Shown here in pieces: positions 1 through 8,011 of a DNA stretch of 64,000 nt; positions within the stretch are counted from its first letter, which is position 1; each line of letters begins with the position of its first letter. Both the position numbers and the translations under genes were made by a program. The notes under the pieces were generated by a model that worked only from the letters and a program-made list of their open reading frames with translations, did no database searches and had not been told where the DNA came from. Source of the DNA: Actinomadura pelletieri DSM 43383. GTDB taxonomy: Bacteria > Actinomycetota > Actinomycetes > Streptosporangiales > Streptosporangiaceae. The stretch spans positions 372,001 to 436,000 of the forward strand of contig NZ_RBWU01000005.1 in the NCBI RefSeq assembly GCF_003634705.1, read 5' to 3'.

Positions 1-427
1 CACACCCGGGATGCCGTACGACGAGGTGGAGCAGCGCATCAAGAGCGCCGTCGCCGACCACTTCACCGAAGTCCTGAACCGGCCCGAGCTGCTCAACCGG
101 TTCGGCGACAACATCGTCGTGTTCGACTTCATCTCCGCCGAAGCCGCCCAGAAGATCTTCGACCTGCAGCTCGCGAACATCTGCCGGCGCGTCACCGAGG
201 AGCACCGGCTCGTCCTCACGGTGAAGAGCGAGGCGCTGGCGACGCTGCGCGGATGGTGCACGGAGGAGCTGGACAAGGGCGGACGCGGCATCGGCATGGC
301 GTTGGAGTCCTACTTCGTGAACCCGCTGGCGCGTGCGCTGTTCGACCGTGATCTCGTGCCCAACGAGAAGATCACCGTCTCGGGTCTGCGACGCGAGGGC
401 AGCATCGTCCATCTGGATCTTCAGTGA
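1..427 (+). CDS. AAA+ ATPase, Clp (ClpA/ClpB)-like, C-terminal end (5' truncated by window)
   Basis: Only the last ~140 residues are present. The reading frame is open from base 2, so the gene begins outside the window. The visible part has RPELLNRFG, the arginine-finger/sensor region of Clp-type AAA+ modules. A C-terminal small domain follows, with GGRGIGMALESYF resembling the sensor-2 helix of ClpA/ClpB D2. Such proteins form ATP-driven rings that remodel protein complexes. The TGA stop overlaps the GTG start of the radical-SAM gene (GTGA), so the two are translationally coupled. The N-terminal half, which would show whether this is a true unfoldase or a conflict-type AAA protein, is missing. 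Family assignment is fairly sure; the specific role is unknown. Confidence 0.7.
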   Translation, partial: TPGMPYDEVEQRIKSAVADHFTEVLNRPELLNRFGDNIVVFDFISAEAAQKIFDLQLANICRRVTEEHRLVLTVKSEALATLRGWCTEELDKGGRGIGMALESYFVNPLARALFDRDLVPNEKITVSGLRREGSIVHLDLQ

Positions 428-1143
428 CGTCCGCGACACTGCTGCTCGCCAAGGCGCACTATCCGGTGACCACACTCGGCCCCGGAACCCGCGCGGGCAT
501 CTGGACGCAGGGCTGCACGCTGCACTGCCCCGGCTGCCTGTCCCGGGACACCTGGGAGGCCGATCCGGGCAAGGCCGTCCCGGTGGAGGCGATTCTCGGC
601 TGGCTGGCGTCACTGCCGGGACCGGTCGACGGCGTCACCATCTCCGGCGGCGAACCGTTCCAGCAGCCGGCCGCGCTGGCCGCCCTGGTGCGGGGTATCC
701 GCGCGTGGCAGGAGGGCCGCGCCCGTGAGACGATTGCATTGGACATATTGGTCTACAGCGGATATGTCTACTCTCGGCTCGTCCGCACCGGTGCGACTCG
801 CGAGATCCTGGACATGTGCGACGCCGTGGTAGCAGGCCCGTACGTTGATCGGCTCAACCCGGAGGGGCGACACTCCCAGAGTGGATCTCTACTCTGGAGG
901 GGGTCGGCCAACCAGCGTGTCGTGCCGCTGTCCCCGCTCGGGGTCGAGCGGTACGGGGCACTGGCCGATATCGGGGAGACTGGAGAAGGAACAGGGCCCC
1001 GAGTACAGGTGTCCGTGGACGAAGGGCCGGAGGGAAGGCGGGTGTACTACATCGGGATCCCGCGAAGGGGTGACATGGAGCACCTGACGTCGAGGCTCGA
1101 CCGCGCCGGGGTGCGCTCGGGGGATGTGTCATGGCGACCTTGA
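424..1143 (+). CDS. Radical-SAM / 4Fe-4S single-cluster activase-like protein (NrdG-like)
   Basis: 239 aa. Residues ~20-40 hold the radical-SAM cysteine motif CTLHCPGC (CX3CX2C) inside GIWTQGCTLHCPGC. VTISGGEPF, the SAM-binding GGE motif, and AGPYVDRLN follow. This is the fold of the activase of anaerobic ribonucleotide reductase (NrdG) and of pyruvate formate-lyase activases. No nrdD or other glycyl-radical enzyme lies nearby. It is instead sandwiched between a Clp-like AAA protein (4-bp overlap) and a zinc-ribbon/FHA protein (13-bp overlap), so its substrate is probably something else. About 60 extra residues follow the core. The GTG start is fixed by the overlap. Fold is confident, function open. 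Confidence 0.8.
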   Translation: MTSATLLLAKAHYPVTTLGPGTRAGIWTQGCTLHCPGCLSRDTWEADPGKAVPVEAILGWLASLPGPVDGVTISGGEPFQQPAALAALVRGIRAWQEGRARETIALDILVYSGYVYSRLVRTGATREILDMCDAVVAGPYVDRLNPEGRHSQSGSLLWRGSANQRVVPLSPLGVERYGALADIGETGEGTGPRVQVSVDEGPEGRRVYYIGIPRRGDMEHLTSRLDRAGVRSGDVSWRP

Positions 1144-2486
1144 ACTGTCCTGTCTGTGACGAACCGTTCCAGCAGGGCGATCTGCTCTGCATGAGCTGCG
1201 GGGCCAACCTCGCCCGTGCGGGCGGCGCCCAGCGGCCGGGCCCGGGCGGGTACGACGACCAGCACCGGGGCTTTCCGCCACCGGGCCAGCCGCAGGGCGG
1301 CCAGCCGCAGTACGGCGCCCCGCCGGGGCAGCCGGGCGGCCAGCCGTACCAGCAGGCGCCCGACCCCTACCAGCAGCAGGGCCCGCAGCACCAGGGGCCG
1401 CCCCAGCAGCAGGGCCCGCCCGGGCAGGCGCCCGACCCATGGGGCCAGCCGCCGCAGCAGCAACAGCAGCCGGACGGCTGGGGGTCGCCCATGCCCCAGC
1501 AGCAGGCCCCCGACCAGTACGGGCAGGGCCAGCCGCAGCACGGGCAAGGTCAGCACGGGCAGGCACCGTACGGGCAGCCGCAGCAGCAGGGCGGCGGCCA
1601 GGCTCCGATGCAGCAGTCGCCGGACCCCTGGGGCATGCCCCAGCAGCAGCAACCGCAGCAGGACCAGTGGGGCGCACCGCAGCAACAGCAGCAGCAGTAT
1701 TCGCCGCCCGACCAGCAGTTCCCGCCACAGGACCAGCAGTTCCCTCCGCAAGACCAGCAGTTCCCTCCGCAGCAGGACCAGTACTCCCCGCAGCAGGACC
1801 AGCAGTACTCGCCGCCGCAGGACCAGTGGGGCGCACCGCAGCAGCAACAGCAGCAGCAACAACAGCAGGACCAGTGGGGCGCACCGCAGCAGGGCCCGCC
1901 CGGCGGTGACCAGTTCGGCCAGCCGCCGCAGCACGGCGGCCCGCCCCAGCCGCACGGCGGTCCCCAGCACGGCGGCCAGCAGCACGGTGGTCCCCAGCAC
2001 AGCGGGCAGCCGCCGGTGCCGCCGCACGGCCGGGAGGCGACGCTGCTGCCGCCCGACCAGAACCAGGGCCGCCAGCCCGACAGCACGGCGTTCATGTGCC
2101 CGTACTGCGAGGCGGTGCTGTCCCACCCGGGTGCCGCGCAGTGCGACTCGTGCCTGCGTCCGCTGCCGCAGAAGGGCACGCCCGTCCTGCGGGTGATGTT
2201 CCCCACCGGCGAACTGAAGGTCTCCGTCGGGCAGCATCTGGTGATCGGACGGGACGCGGGCCAGTCCCCGGTCGCGTCCACGTTCACGCAGTACGACAAC
2301 GTGTCACGGCGCCACTCGACGGTGTGGCTCGACCCGTCCGGGACGGCGTGGGTGCGTGACGAGGGTTCCACGAATGGAACGTTCGTCAACGGCGAGCGCC
2401 TCCCCCGCGGCGTCGAGGCGCCGCTGCGCGACGGCGACCAGCTCCGCCTGGCCGCCGACGTGACGGGCACGGTCCAACTGACCTGA
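1131..2486 (+). CDS. Double zinc-ribbon, Gln/Pro-rich, FHA-domain protein
   Basis: 451 aa. The N-terminus has a zinc ribbon (CPVC near residue 5, CMSC near 24). A long low-complexity linker (about residues 40-310) is rich in Gln, Pro, Gly and Asp-Gln-Trp-Gly blocks. A second zinc ribbon (CPYC...CDSC) comes near residue 322. The C-terminus is an FHA phosphothreonine-binding domain with the hallmarks GRD, SRRHS and STNGTFVNG. No catalytic domain is seen, so it looks like a scaffold reading Ser/Thr-kinase signals. It starts 13 bp inside the upstream radical-SAM gene and ends at a strong terminator, making it the last gene of that operon. The linker has prion-like composition. Domain calls are secure; the role in the operon is inference. 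Confidence 0.85.
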   Translation: MATLNCPVCDEPFQQGDLLCMSCGANLARAGGAQRPGPGGYDDQHRGFPPPGQPQGGQPQYGAPPGQPGGQPYQQAPDPYQQQGPQHQGPPQQQGPPGQAPDPWGQPPQQQQQPDGWGSPMPQQQAPDQYGQGQPQHGQGQHGQAPYGQPQQQGGGQAPMQQSPDPWGMPQQQQPQQDQWGAPQQQQQQYSPPDQQFPPQDQQFPPQDQQFPPQQDQYSPQQDQQYSPPQDQWGAPQQQQQQQQQQDQWGAPQQGPPGGDQFGQPPQHGGPPQPHGGPQHGGQQHGGPQHSGQPPVPPHGREATLLPPDQNQGRQPDSTAFMCPYCEAVLSHPGAAQCDSCLRPLPQKGTPVLRVMFPTGELKVSVGQHLVIGRDAGQSPVASTFTQYDNVSRRHSTVWLDPSGTAWVRDEGSTNGTFVNGERLPRGVEAPLRDGDQLRLAADVTGTVQLT

Positions 2487-2500
2487 CATTCGCGTCAGCA

Positions 2501-2540
2501 CGGCGGTGGCCCCGAGGGACTTCCCTCGGGGCCACCGCCG
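2501..2540 (+). terminator. Rho-independent-like terminator after the FHA gene
   Basis: Perfect 18-bp inverted repeat (2501-2518 with 2523-2540) around a 4-base loop, 14 bases after the stop codon. The poly-T tail is weak (ttct), as is usual in high-GC actinomycetes. Confidence 0.8.
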
Positions 2541-2564
2541 TTCTCGTGCTCCGGACAAGCGAAC

Positions 2565-2592
2565 GGGGGCCGCCTGGTACCGGGCGGCCCCC
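2565..2592. terminator. Second hairpin between the convergent FHA and typA genes
   Basis: 10-bp perfect stem (2565-2574 with 2583-2592) with an 8-base loop, ~90 bases beyond the typA stop on the minus strand. It probably ends typA transcription and gives the convergent pair a double terminator. Confidence 0.6.
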
Positions 2593-2679
2593 GTCCCTAC
2601 AGCGCTCGGTCGGCCGGAAGGTTCGGTCCGCCGCGGTCGGCCGTAACGTCGGTCCGCCGTAACGCCTGGTCTTGAAGAT

Positions 2680-4533
2680 TCAGCCTGCTCGCTTGGAGCG
2701 GGCGCGCATGCGTTCGCGTTCCTTGGCGTCCAGGACCACCTTGCGGATGCGGACGGCGCTCGGCGTGACCTCGACGCACTCGTCCTCGCGGCAGAACTCC
2801 AACGCCTCCTCCAGGGACAGCTGCCGGGGCGGGGTCAGCCGCTCCAACTCGTCACCCGTGGACGAACGCATGTTCGTGAGCTTCTTTTCTTTGGTGATGT
2901 TGACGTCCATGTCGTCGGAACGCGAGTTCTCCCCGACGATCATGCCCTCGTACACCTCGGTGGTCGGCCCGACGAAGAACGTGCCACGCTCCTGCAGGTT
3001 CATGATCGCGTAGGCGGTGGCGGCGCCCTGCCGGTCGGCGACCAGCGACCCGGTCGGACGCGTCCGCAGGTCACCGAACCACGGCTCGTAACCCTCGAAC
3101 ACATGGTGCGCCATGCCGGTGCCGCGGGTCTCCGTCATGAACTCGGTGCGGAACCCGATGAGGCCGCGCGCCGGGACCAGGAACTCCATCCGGACCCAAC
3201 CCGTCCCGTGGTTGATCATCTGTTCCATCCGGCCCTTGCGGACCGCCATCAGCTGCGTGACCGCGCCGAGATGCTCCTCGGGGATGTCGACGGTGAGCCG
3301 CTCGACCGGCTCGTGCTTCTTCCCGTCGATGGTCCTGACGACGACCTGCGGCTTCCCGACGGTCAGCTCGTAACCCTCGCGGCGCATGTTCTCCACCAGG
3401 ATCGCCAGGGCCAGCTCACCGCGGCCCTGCACCTCCCACGCGTCCGGCCGCTCCGTCGGCAGCACCTTGATCGACACATTGCCGACCAGTTCCCGGTCGA
3501 GCCGGTCCTTCACCATCCGGGCCGTGACCTTCGTGCCCTTCTCCCGGCCCGCCATCGGCCCGGTGTTGGTGCCGACCGTCATCGAGATCGCGGGCTCGTC
3601 CACGGTGATCAACGGCAGCGGACGCGGATCCTCCGGATCGGCGATCGTGTCACCGATCATGATGTCGGGGATACCGGCGATCGCGATGATGTCGCCCGGC
3701 CCCGCCGCCTCCGCCGGCTTGCGGGTCAGCGCCTCCGTCATCAACAGCTCGGTGATCTTCACCCGTTCGACGCTGCCGTCATGGCGACACCAGGCGACCG
3801 GCTGCCCCTTTTTGATCGTTCCGGCATGGACGCGGCACAGCGCGATCCGGCCGAGATAGCTGGAGGCGTCCAGGTTCGTCACATGCGCCTGAAGCGGCGC
3901 GTCCGGGTCGAAGGACGGCGCCGGAATCGTCTCGGTGATCACCGTGAACAGCGGCTCCAGATCGGGGCTGCCCGGCATCTCACCGTCCGCGGGCTTGTCC
4001 AGCGAGGCACGCCCCGCCCGCCCCGACGCGTACACGATCGGGAAGTCGATCTGGTCCTCGTCGGCGTCCAGGTCCATGAACAGCTCGTACGTCTCGTCCA
4101 CGACCTCGTCGATACGGGCGTCGGGACGGTCGGTCTTGTTCACCACCAGGATCACCGGCAACCGCGCGGCGAGCGCCTTGCGCAACACGAACCGGGTCTG
4201 CGGGAGCGGGCCCTCGCTCGCGTCCACCAGCAGCACGACACCGTCCACCATGGACAGCCCGCGCTCGACCTCACCACCGAAGTCCGCGTGCCCCGGCGTG
4301 TCGATGATGTTGATCGTCATCCCGCCGTGCCGGACCGCGGTGTTCTTCGCGAGAATGGTGATCCCCTTCTCGCGTTCCAGATCGTTGGAGTCGAGGACCC
4401 GGTCGTCGACGTCCTGGTTCTCGCGGAAGGCCCCGGACTGCCAGAGCATGGCGTCGACCAACGTCGTCTTCCCGTGATCGACGTGAGCGACGATCGCGAC
4501 GTTCCGGAGGTCGTCGCGCGTGGAGATGGGCAT
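2680..4533 (-). CDS. typA: TypA/BipA ribosome-associated translational GTPase
   Basis: 617 aa, the usual length. The G domain is at the N-terminus: the P-loop AHVDHGKTTLVD (~16-27), the G2/switch region RGITILAKNTA-like block, DTPGHADF (G3) and NKTD (G4). EF-G-like domain II and V segments and the TypA-specific C-terminal domain follow. TypA binds the 70S ribosome and is involved in 50S assembly and in stress and low-temperature growth. ATG start at 4533. It is a monocistronic housekeeping gene, converging on the FHA operon. Its 5' side abuts a duplicated intergenic repeat that begins only ~40 bases upstream, so the repeat may overlap the promoter. Confidence 0.97.
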   Translation of the reverse strand: MPISTRDDLRNVAIVAHVDHGKTTLVDAMLWQSGAFRENQDVDDRVLDSNDLEREKGITILAKNTAVRHGGMTINIIDTPGHADFGGEVERGLSMVDGVVLLVDASEGPLPQTRFVLRKALAARLPVILVVNKTDRPDARIDEVVDETYELFMDLDADEDQIDFPIVYASGRAGRASLDKPADGEMPGSPDLEPLFTVITETIPAPSFDPDAPLQAHVTNLDASSYLGRIALCRVHAGTIKKGQPVAWCRHDGSVERVKITELLMTEALTRKPAEAAGPGDIIAIAGIPDIMIGDTIADPEDPRPLPLITVDEPAISMTVGTNTGPMAGREKGTKVTARMVKDRLDRELVGNVSIKVLPTERPDAWEVQGRGELALAILVENMRREGYELTVGKPQVVVRTIDGKKHEPVERLTVDIPEEHLGAVTQLMAVRKGRMEQMINHGTGWVRMEFLVPARGLIGFRTEFMTETRGTGMAHHVFEGYEPWFGDLRTRPTGSLVADRQGAATAYAIMNLQERGTFFVGPTTEVYEGMIVGENSRSDDMDVNITKEKKLTNMRSSTGDELERLTPPRQLSLEEALEFCREDECVEVTPSAVRIRKVVLDAKERERMRARSKRAG

Positions 4534-4572
4534 GCGGGTTCGCCTTGCGTGAGAGTTCAGGAATCAAGCTCA

Positions 4573-4810
4573 GTTTATTTGTATTTCTCTCCTCCTTCGG
4601 CCCTGGCGGGCCTCCATCGTCGAGAAACACGATGCGATCGCTGGCATCGCTCCGGCTCGCCCAGGGGCTCGCTGCGCGATCAGGTTCTTGCTTCGCTCGA
4701 ACCTGCCTTCGGACGCGATCGCAAACCTGGAGGTCGTTGGGGGGTTGCGGTGCGGGCTCGGGGTGGTCTCGTGCGGGGGGTGACGGTGGCGGTTTGAGAC
4801 GTTCGTCACT
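4573..4810. repeat. Intergenic direct repeat, copy 1 (~240 bp)
   Basis: Begins with gtttatt and ends with gttcgtcact. It is matched almost base for base through its core (about 4589-4767) by the copy at 4836-5078. The core contains short inverted words such as aggttc...gaacct and the palindrome gcgatcgc. There is no convincing coding frame. It lies between the typA start and the mutT stop. Only the two ends and the G-rich right part differ between copies. Confidence 0.85.
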
Positions 4811-4835
4811 GAGAAGTACGCGCGATCGCTCCTGT

Positions 4836-5078
4836 GTTTATTGCAGTGCACTCCTCCTTCGGGCCTGGCGGCCCTCCATCGTCGTGCACCGCGGGCGATC
4901 GCTGGCATCGCTCCGGCTCGCCCAGGGGCTCGCTGCGCGATCAGGTTCTTGCTTCGCTCGAACCTGCCTTCGGACGCGATCGCAAACCTGGAGGTTGTTG
5001 GGGGGTTGCGGTGCGGGCCGGGGTGGGGTGGTCCGGGGTGGCGGAGTTTCGGGGCTTGTGAGAGAGAGGTTCGTCACT
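4836..5078. repeat. Intergenic direct repeat, copy 2 (~240 bp)
   Basis: Head-to-tail copy of the element at 4573-4810, separated from it by ~25 bases. Its right end (gttcgtcact) runs over the mutT stop codon at 5074-5076. The 15-mer ctgtgtttattgcag at 4832-4846 recurs, reversed, at 26367-26381 beside another tandem repeat pair. That suggests one dispersed family. Together the two copies fill the whole 540-base gap between typA and mutT; I see nothing else there. Confidence 0.85.
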
Positions 5079-5463
5079 CTGTAAGAAGATTTTGGGCGGT
5101 GATGGCGTCGATCACAGGGCGGTCACCGGGGAGCCAGTCGACGTCGTAGAGGTTTTCCCTGGTGAGCCAGCGGAGGGCCAGGTGTTCCAGGGCCTGGGGC
5201 TCGCCCTCGATGATGTGGGCCGTCCATACGCGGAGGAGGGCTCGTTCGCTCAGGTGCCAGTCGCCGCCGATCCTGGGGCCCAGACCTATCTTGATGGCCA
5301 GTTCCTCATGGCATTCGCGGACCAGGGCGTCCTCGTCGGACTCGCCCGGGTCGACCTTTCCGCCTGGTAGTTCCCAGCCGCCGGCCATGTGCGGCGGCTC
5401 GGCACGTTGGGCGCTCAGCAGTCGTCCGTTCGAGAAGATCGCCGCGGCCACGACTGTGATCAA
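5074..5463 (-). CDS. NUDIX hydrolase, MutT-type (8-oxo-dGTP diphosphatase-like)
   Basis: 129 aa. A complete Nudix box is visible at residues ~34-56: GGKVDPGE followed by RECHEEL, matching GX5EX7REUXEEXGU. Short MutT proteins of this type hydrolyse oxidised or non-canonical nucleoside triphosphates to monophosphates plus pyrophosphate. The TTG start at 5463 is supported by AGGAG about 9 bases upstream. The start lies only 5 bases after the stop of the Mut7-C gene, so the two are co-transcribed. The 3' end overlaps the end of an intergenic repeat, which may therefore have shaped the C-terminus (NLLTE). Exact substrate not determinable from sequence. Confidence 0.88.
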   Translation of the reverse strand: MITVVAAAIFSNGRLLSAQRAEPPHMAGGWELPGGKVDPGESDEDALVRECHEELAIKIGLGPRIGGDWHLSERALLRVWTAHIIEGEPQALEHLALRWLTRENLYDVDWLPGDRPVIDAITAQNLLTE

Positions 5464-5468
5464 GGCTT

Positions 5469-6206
5469 TCAGCTCCTGGCGTCGCTGTGGGCTCGGGCTT
5501 CCTGGACGATCCGTTCCAGGTGGTCGCTGTGGGCGCCACGCCAGTAGATCCTTCCACAGTCCGCGCAGCGGCCGTAGACGTCGTAGCTACGGCGCGTCCC
5601 CGCCTCGAGGTCGCGTTCGATCTCCTCTTTGTCGACCGGGGCGAGTTCGCCGTTGCAGGCGGTGCAGCGCGTCCACGGGGTCAGGACGGGCGCGAAGCGG
5701 TCGAGGACGTCGCGGAGCTGGTCGTCAGGGCGGGAACCGCGGACGTAGGCGCCGAACCACAGCGCGCGGCGGCGAAGCAGGCCGCGGTCCTGGGTGAGCA
5801 GGACGCGGCGTTCCCGGTTGGCCTGGACGACCAGCTCCGGATCGTCCATGTCGTTGTGGTAGGCGGTGTCGAGGCCGAGGAGGCGCATCCGGCGGGCGAG
5901 GGTGCCGAGATGGACGTCGAGGAGGAACCGGGGCGCGACCTGGTCCGGCTCCAGCGGGACCGGCTGGGGGCGGAGCACGGCCGACACGTCCACCTCGTCG
6001 CCCACGTCCGGTCGGGTCGACGGGCCGACCGGCGTCCCGTGGACGACCATCGTCCCGACCTCGGGCAGCGGGACGCCCAGCGACTCCACGAGGTGCCCGA
6101 GCGTGGAGGTGCCGTCCCAGGGGACGCTGGTCACCGGCTCCCGCCGCGACGCGGGCAGGAACATCATCAGCTCGTCGGCGACGCGGATGGCTATCTCATG
6201 CTCCAC
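5469..6206 (-). CDS. Mut7-C ribonuclease-domain protein with N-terminal ubiquitin-like domain
   Basis: 245 aa. An N-terminal ubiquitin/ThiS-like segment (~1-85) is followed by the Mut7-C domain, a PIN-like nuclease fold. Acidic motifs are visible: FLLDVHLG, DMDDPELV and LLTQDRGLL. A zinc ribbon closes the protein (CTACNG...CADCGRIYWRG). This domain order matches bacterial stand-alone Mut7-C proteins, predicted to be RNases. GTG start at 6206 with only a weak ribosome binding site. It is followed by mutT after 5 bases. Nuclease activity is predicted from family, not shown. It is not obviously linked to the type IV-like locus that ends just upstream. Confidence 0.85.
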   Translation of the reverse strand: MEHEIAIRVADELMMFLPASRREPVTSVPWDGTSTLGHLVESLGVPLPEVGTMVVHGTPVGPSTRPDVGDEVDVSAVLRPQPVPLEPDQVAPRFLLDVHLGTLARRMRLLGLDTAYHNDMDDPELVVQANRERRVLLTQDRGLLRRRALWFGAYVRGSRPDDQLRDVLDRFAPVLTPWTRCTACNGELAPVDKEEIERDLEAGTRRSYDVYGRCADCGRIYWRGAHSDHLERIVQEARAHSDARS

Positions 6207-6296
6207 GTGATCAGCATGCCATGCCGTCGCTCCGGTTCTCCTGAGGTTTTCGGTCGTCAGGACGCGCTGCGCGAGATCCTGCTGGTCGTCGGCAGG

Positions 6297-6324
6297 CGCC
6301 GGGTGCGGTGAGCGTCACCCGGCG
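6297..6324 (-). terminator. Hairpin at the 3' end of the type IV-like locus
   Basis: 9-bp inverted repeat (6297-6305 with 6316-6324), 10-base loop, overlapping the last codons and stop of the hydrolase gene at 6315. It is a candidate end for the long minus-strand transcript. Confidence 0.5.
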
Positions 6325-7364
6325 GCCAGCTCACCGGCCTTCTTGCGCAGGTCGGGACGCGCGAGCGGACGCGTCACCCCCACCCAGTCGGACCGCTTGT
6401 ACGGTTTCACGCCGATCGCGGGAACGCAGGTCGAGCAGCTCGCCACGATCATCTTCCCGTCGGAGATCACCATTCCGACATGCCCGGGATTGTTTGCCGA
6501 GGTTCCCGGGCCCGAGTCGAAGAACACCAGGTCACCGGGCTGTTCCTCCCCCTTCTTGATCTTCTTGCCGAACGGCCACTGCTGGAAGGTCGTGCGGGGG
6601 ATGTTCAGGCCGACCGTCCGGTACGCGGCCTGGATGAGGCTGGAGCAGTCCCAGGCGTCCGGCCCGTTGGCGCCGAACACGTACGGCTTGCCGCGCTGCG
6701 CCATCGCGAACGCGATGATCCGCTGGACGAGGGCGGAGGCGTTCACCGGCAGGTCGCTGTCCTCGCACTCGACCCCGTTCGACTGGACGACCTCGAAGTC
6801 ACCGCCGACATAGCGTTTCGCCCAGTCCAGGACGAGGTTCACGTAGTCCCACGAGTGGTTGTACTGGAAGATCGCGGTACGCATACGGCGGGGGGCGCCG
6901 TTGTGCTTGAGGTACGCGGCGGCGGACGGGATCGCGTCCACCGGGTCGTAGCGGTCCTTGCGGCCGTCCTTGTTCCCGTCGACCGCGAACGCCTTCCACG
7001 TCGCGGCCAGGAACTGCATCGGGCCGCCCGCGCCCGCGTAGTTCTCCCCGCTCCGGACGCCGGGCAGGGTCGACGTGCCGTGGTTCGTCTCCACCTTGCC
7101 GATCCCGGCCAGGACGTTCCACGGGATGCCGAACTTCTCGCCCGCGTCCTTGTACAGGTCCAGGTAGTTCGCGGGAATGGCCCTCGCGTCCGTCGCCGCC
7201 GCGGGCTGCGCGCCCGCCTGGGCGACGTTCACGCAGTTGCCGCCCGCGACGCCGCCGCCGAACATGAACCGGCTGGCCCCGAACATGACCGGGACGATCA
7301 GCAGCCCGGCGAACAGCGTCACACCGACGCCGAGCGCCCCGAAGAGCAGCACACGACGATTCAT
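6315..7364 (-). CDS. Bifunctional lytic transglycosylase / NlpC-P60 peptidase (VirB1/TcpG-like)
   Basis: 349 aa. One N-terminal membrane anchor (~7-32) comes first. A soluble lytic transglycosylase domain (~65-195) follows, with GIGKVETNHG carrying the likely catalytic Glu. The C40 NlpC/P60 domain (~215-335) has the catalytic Cys in AWDCSS and His in PGHVG. The pair cuts both glycan and peptide bonds of peptidoglycan, as needed to pass a secretion channel through the wall. The ATG overlaps the stop of the upstream VirB8-like gene (ATGA). Last gene of the type IV-like operon. Similar enzymes (TcpG, VirB1) are standard parts of Gram-positive conjugation systems. Confidence 0.88.
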   Translation of the reverse strand: MNRRVLLFGALGVGVTLFAGLLIVPVMFGASRFMFGGGVAGGNCVNVAQAGAQPAAATDARAIPANYLDLYKDAGEKFGIPWNVLAGIGKVETNHGTSTLPGVRSGENYAGAGGPMQFLAATWKAFAVDGNKDGRKDRYDPVDAIPSAAAYLKHNGAPRRMRTAIFQYNHSWDYVNLVLDWAKRYVGGDFEVVQSNGVECEDSDLPVNASALVQRIIAFAMAQRGKPYVFGANGPDAWDCSSLIQAAYRTVGLNIPRTTFQQWPFGKKIKKGEEQPGDLVFFDSGPGTSANNPGHVGMVISDGKMIVASCSTCVPAIGVKPYKRSDWVGVTRPLARPDLRKKAGELAAG

Positions 7365-8002
7365 CCCGTGTCACCCGCCTGTCCCGCGTCCGCCGGTTCG
7401 AACGAGTAGATCCGCAGTGAACCGCCCTCCCTCACCACGGTCACCGCGTACCGCTGCCGATCGTTGCTGTCGGTGTCGCCCGACGAGACCTGCTGGATGC
7501 CGGTGACCAGGAAGATGATCGAGTTGTTCTCGATGGTGCGGACCTGGTCGAGCGTCGCCGAGCCCTGCGCGACGACCTGGCTCTTGCGCCGCTCCTCCAG
7601 CAGGCCCGGGGTGGTCGCGGCCCGCGCCAGCTCCGTCCGCAACTCGTCGGTGACGAGCCCCGACAGCCGCTGCGCGTACACCTCCGGCGGCTCGTCGAAA
7701 CGGTACGTCCCGTAGGCGGCGACGAACCGTTGCGCCAGATCCGCCGCGTTGGCGAACTCCGCCCGCGTGAACGGCAACAGGCGGTAGATGTCGAAGTCGT
7801 TCGGGTTGACCGGGGTCCGGATTCCCGGCGGCGGGGACGCCGGACCGGTCGGGCCCGGCGGGGCCGACGTGCTCGGCCGGGCCGCCGGACGGTCCGGTTC
7901 CTCGTCGCCGGGTGAGGCCAGGCTCAGATACAGGCCCGCGGCGGCGAGGAACACCACGAGCCCCGCGAACAGGAGCCTGCGCTGCCGGTCGTTCAGGTTC
8001 AT
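7361..8002 (-). CDS. Single-TM VirB8/NTF2-like secretion-apparatus protein
   Basis: 213 aa. The N-terminal membrane segment LLFAGLVVFLAAAGLYLSLA (~10-29) is followed by a Pro/Ser/Thr linker. An extracytoplasmic domain (~90-205) with alternating helix then strands follows, as in VirB8/TcpC NTF2-like folds. No catalytic motif. It lies 9 bases after the TrbL-like gene and overlaps the hydrolase gene by 4 bases. By position and topology it is a structural assembly factor of the channel. The VirB8 assignment rests on architecture and context, not on a recognised signature. Confidence 0.6.
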   Translation of the reverse strand: MNLNDRQRRLLFAGLVVFLAAAGLYLSLASPGDEEPDRPAARPSTSAPPGPTGPASPPPGIRTPVNPNDFDIYRLLPFTRAEFANAADLAQRFVAAYGTYRFDEPPEVYAQRLSGLVTDELRTELARAATTPGLLEERRKSQVVAQGSATLDQVRTIENNSIIFLVTGIQQVSSGDTDSNDRQRYAVTVVREGGSLRIYSFEPADAGQAGDTG

Positions 8003-8011
8003 CTCGTCGGC

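Noticed and set aside
424..1143. Anaerobic ribonucleotide reductase activase (NrdG) as a firm call
   Set aside because: The motif fits, but no NrdD partner is visible and the neighbours are AAA+ and FHA genes, so only the fold is claimed.
3103..4797. 564-codon open frame opposite typA
   Set aside because: High-GC antisense shadow. typA is certain on the other strand; the frame has Arg/His/Pro-rich nonsense composition and no ribosome binding site.
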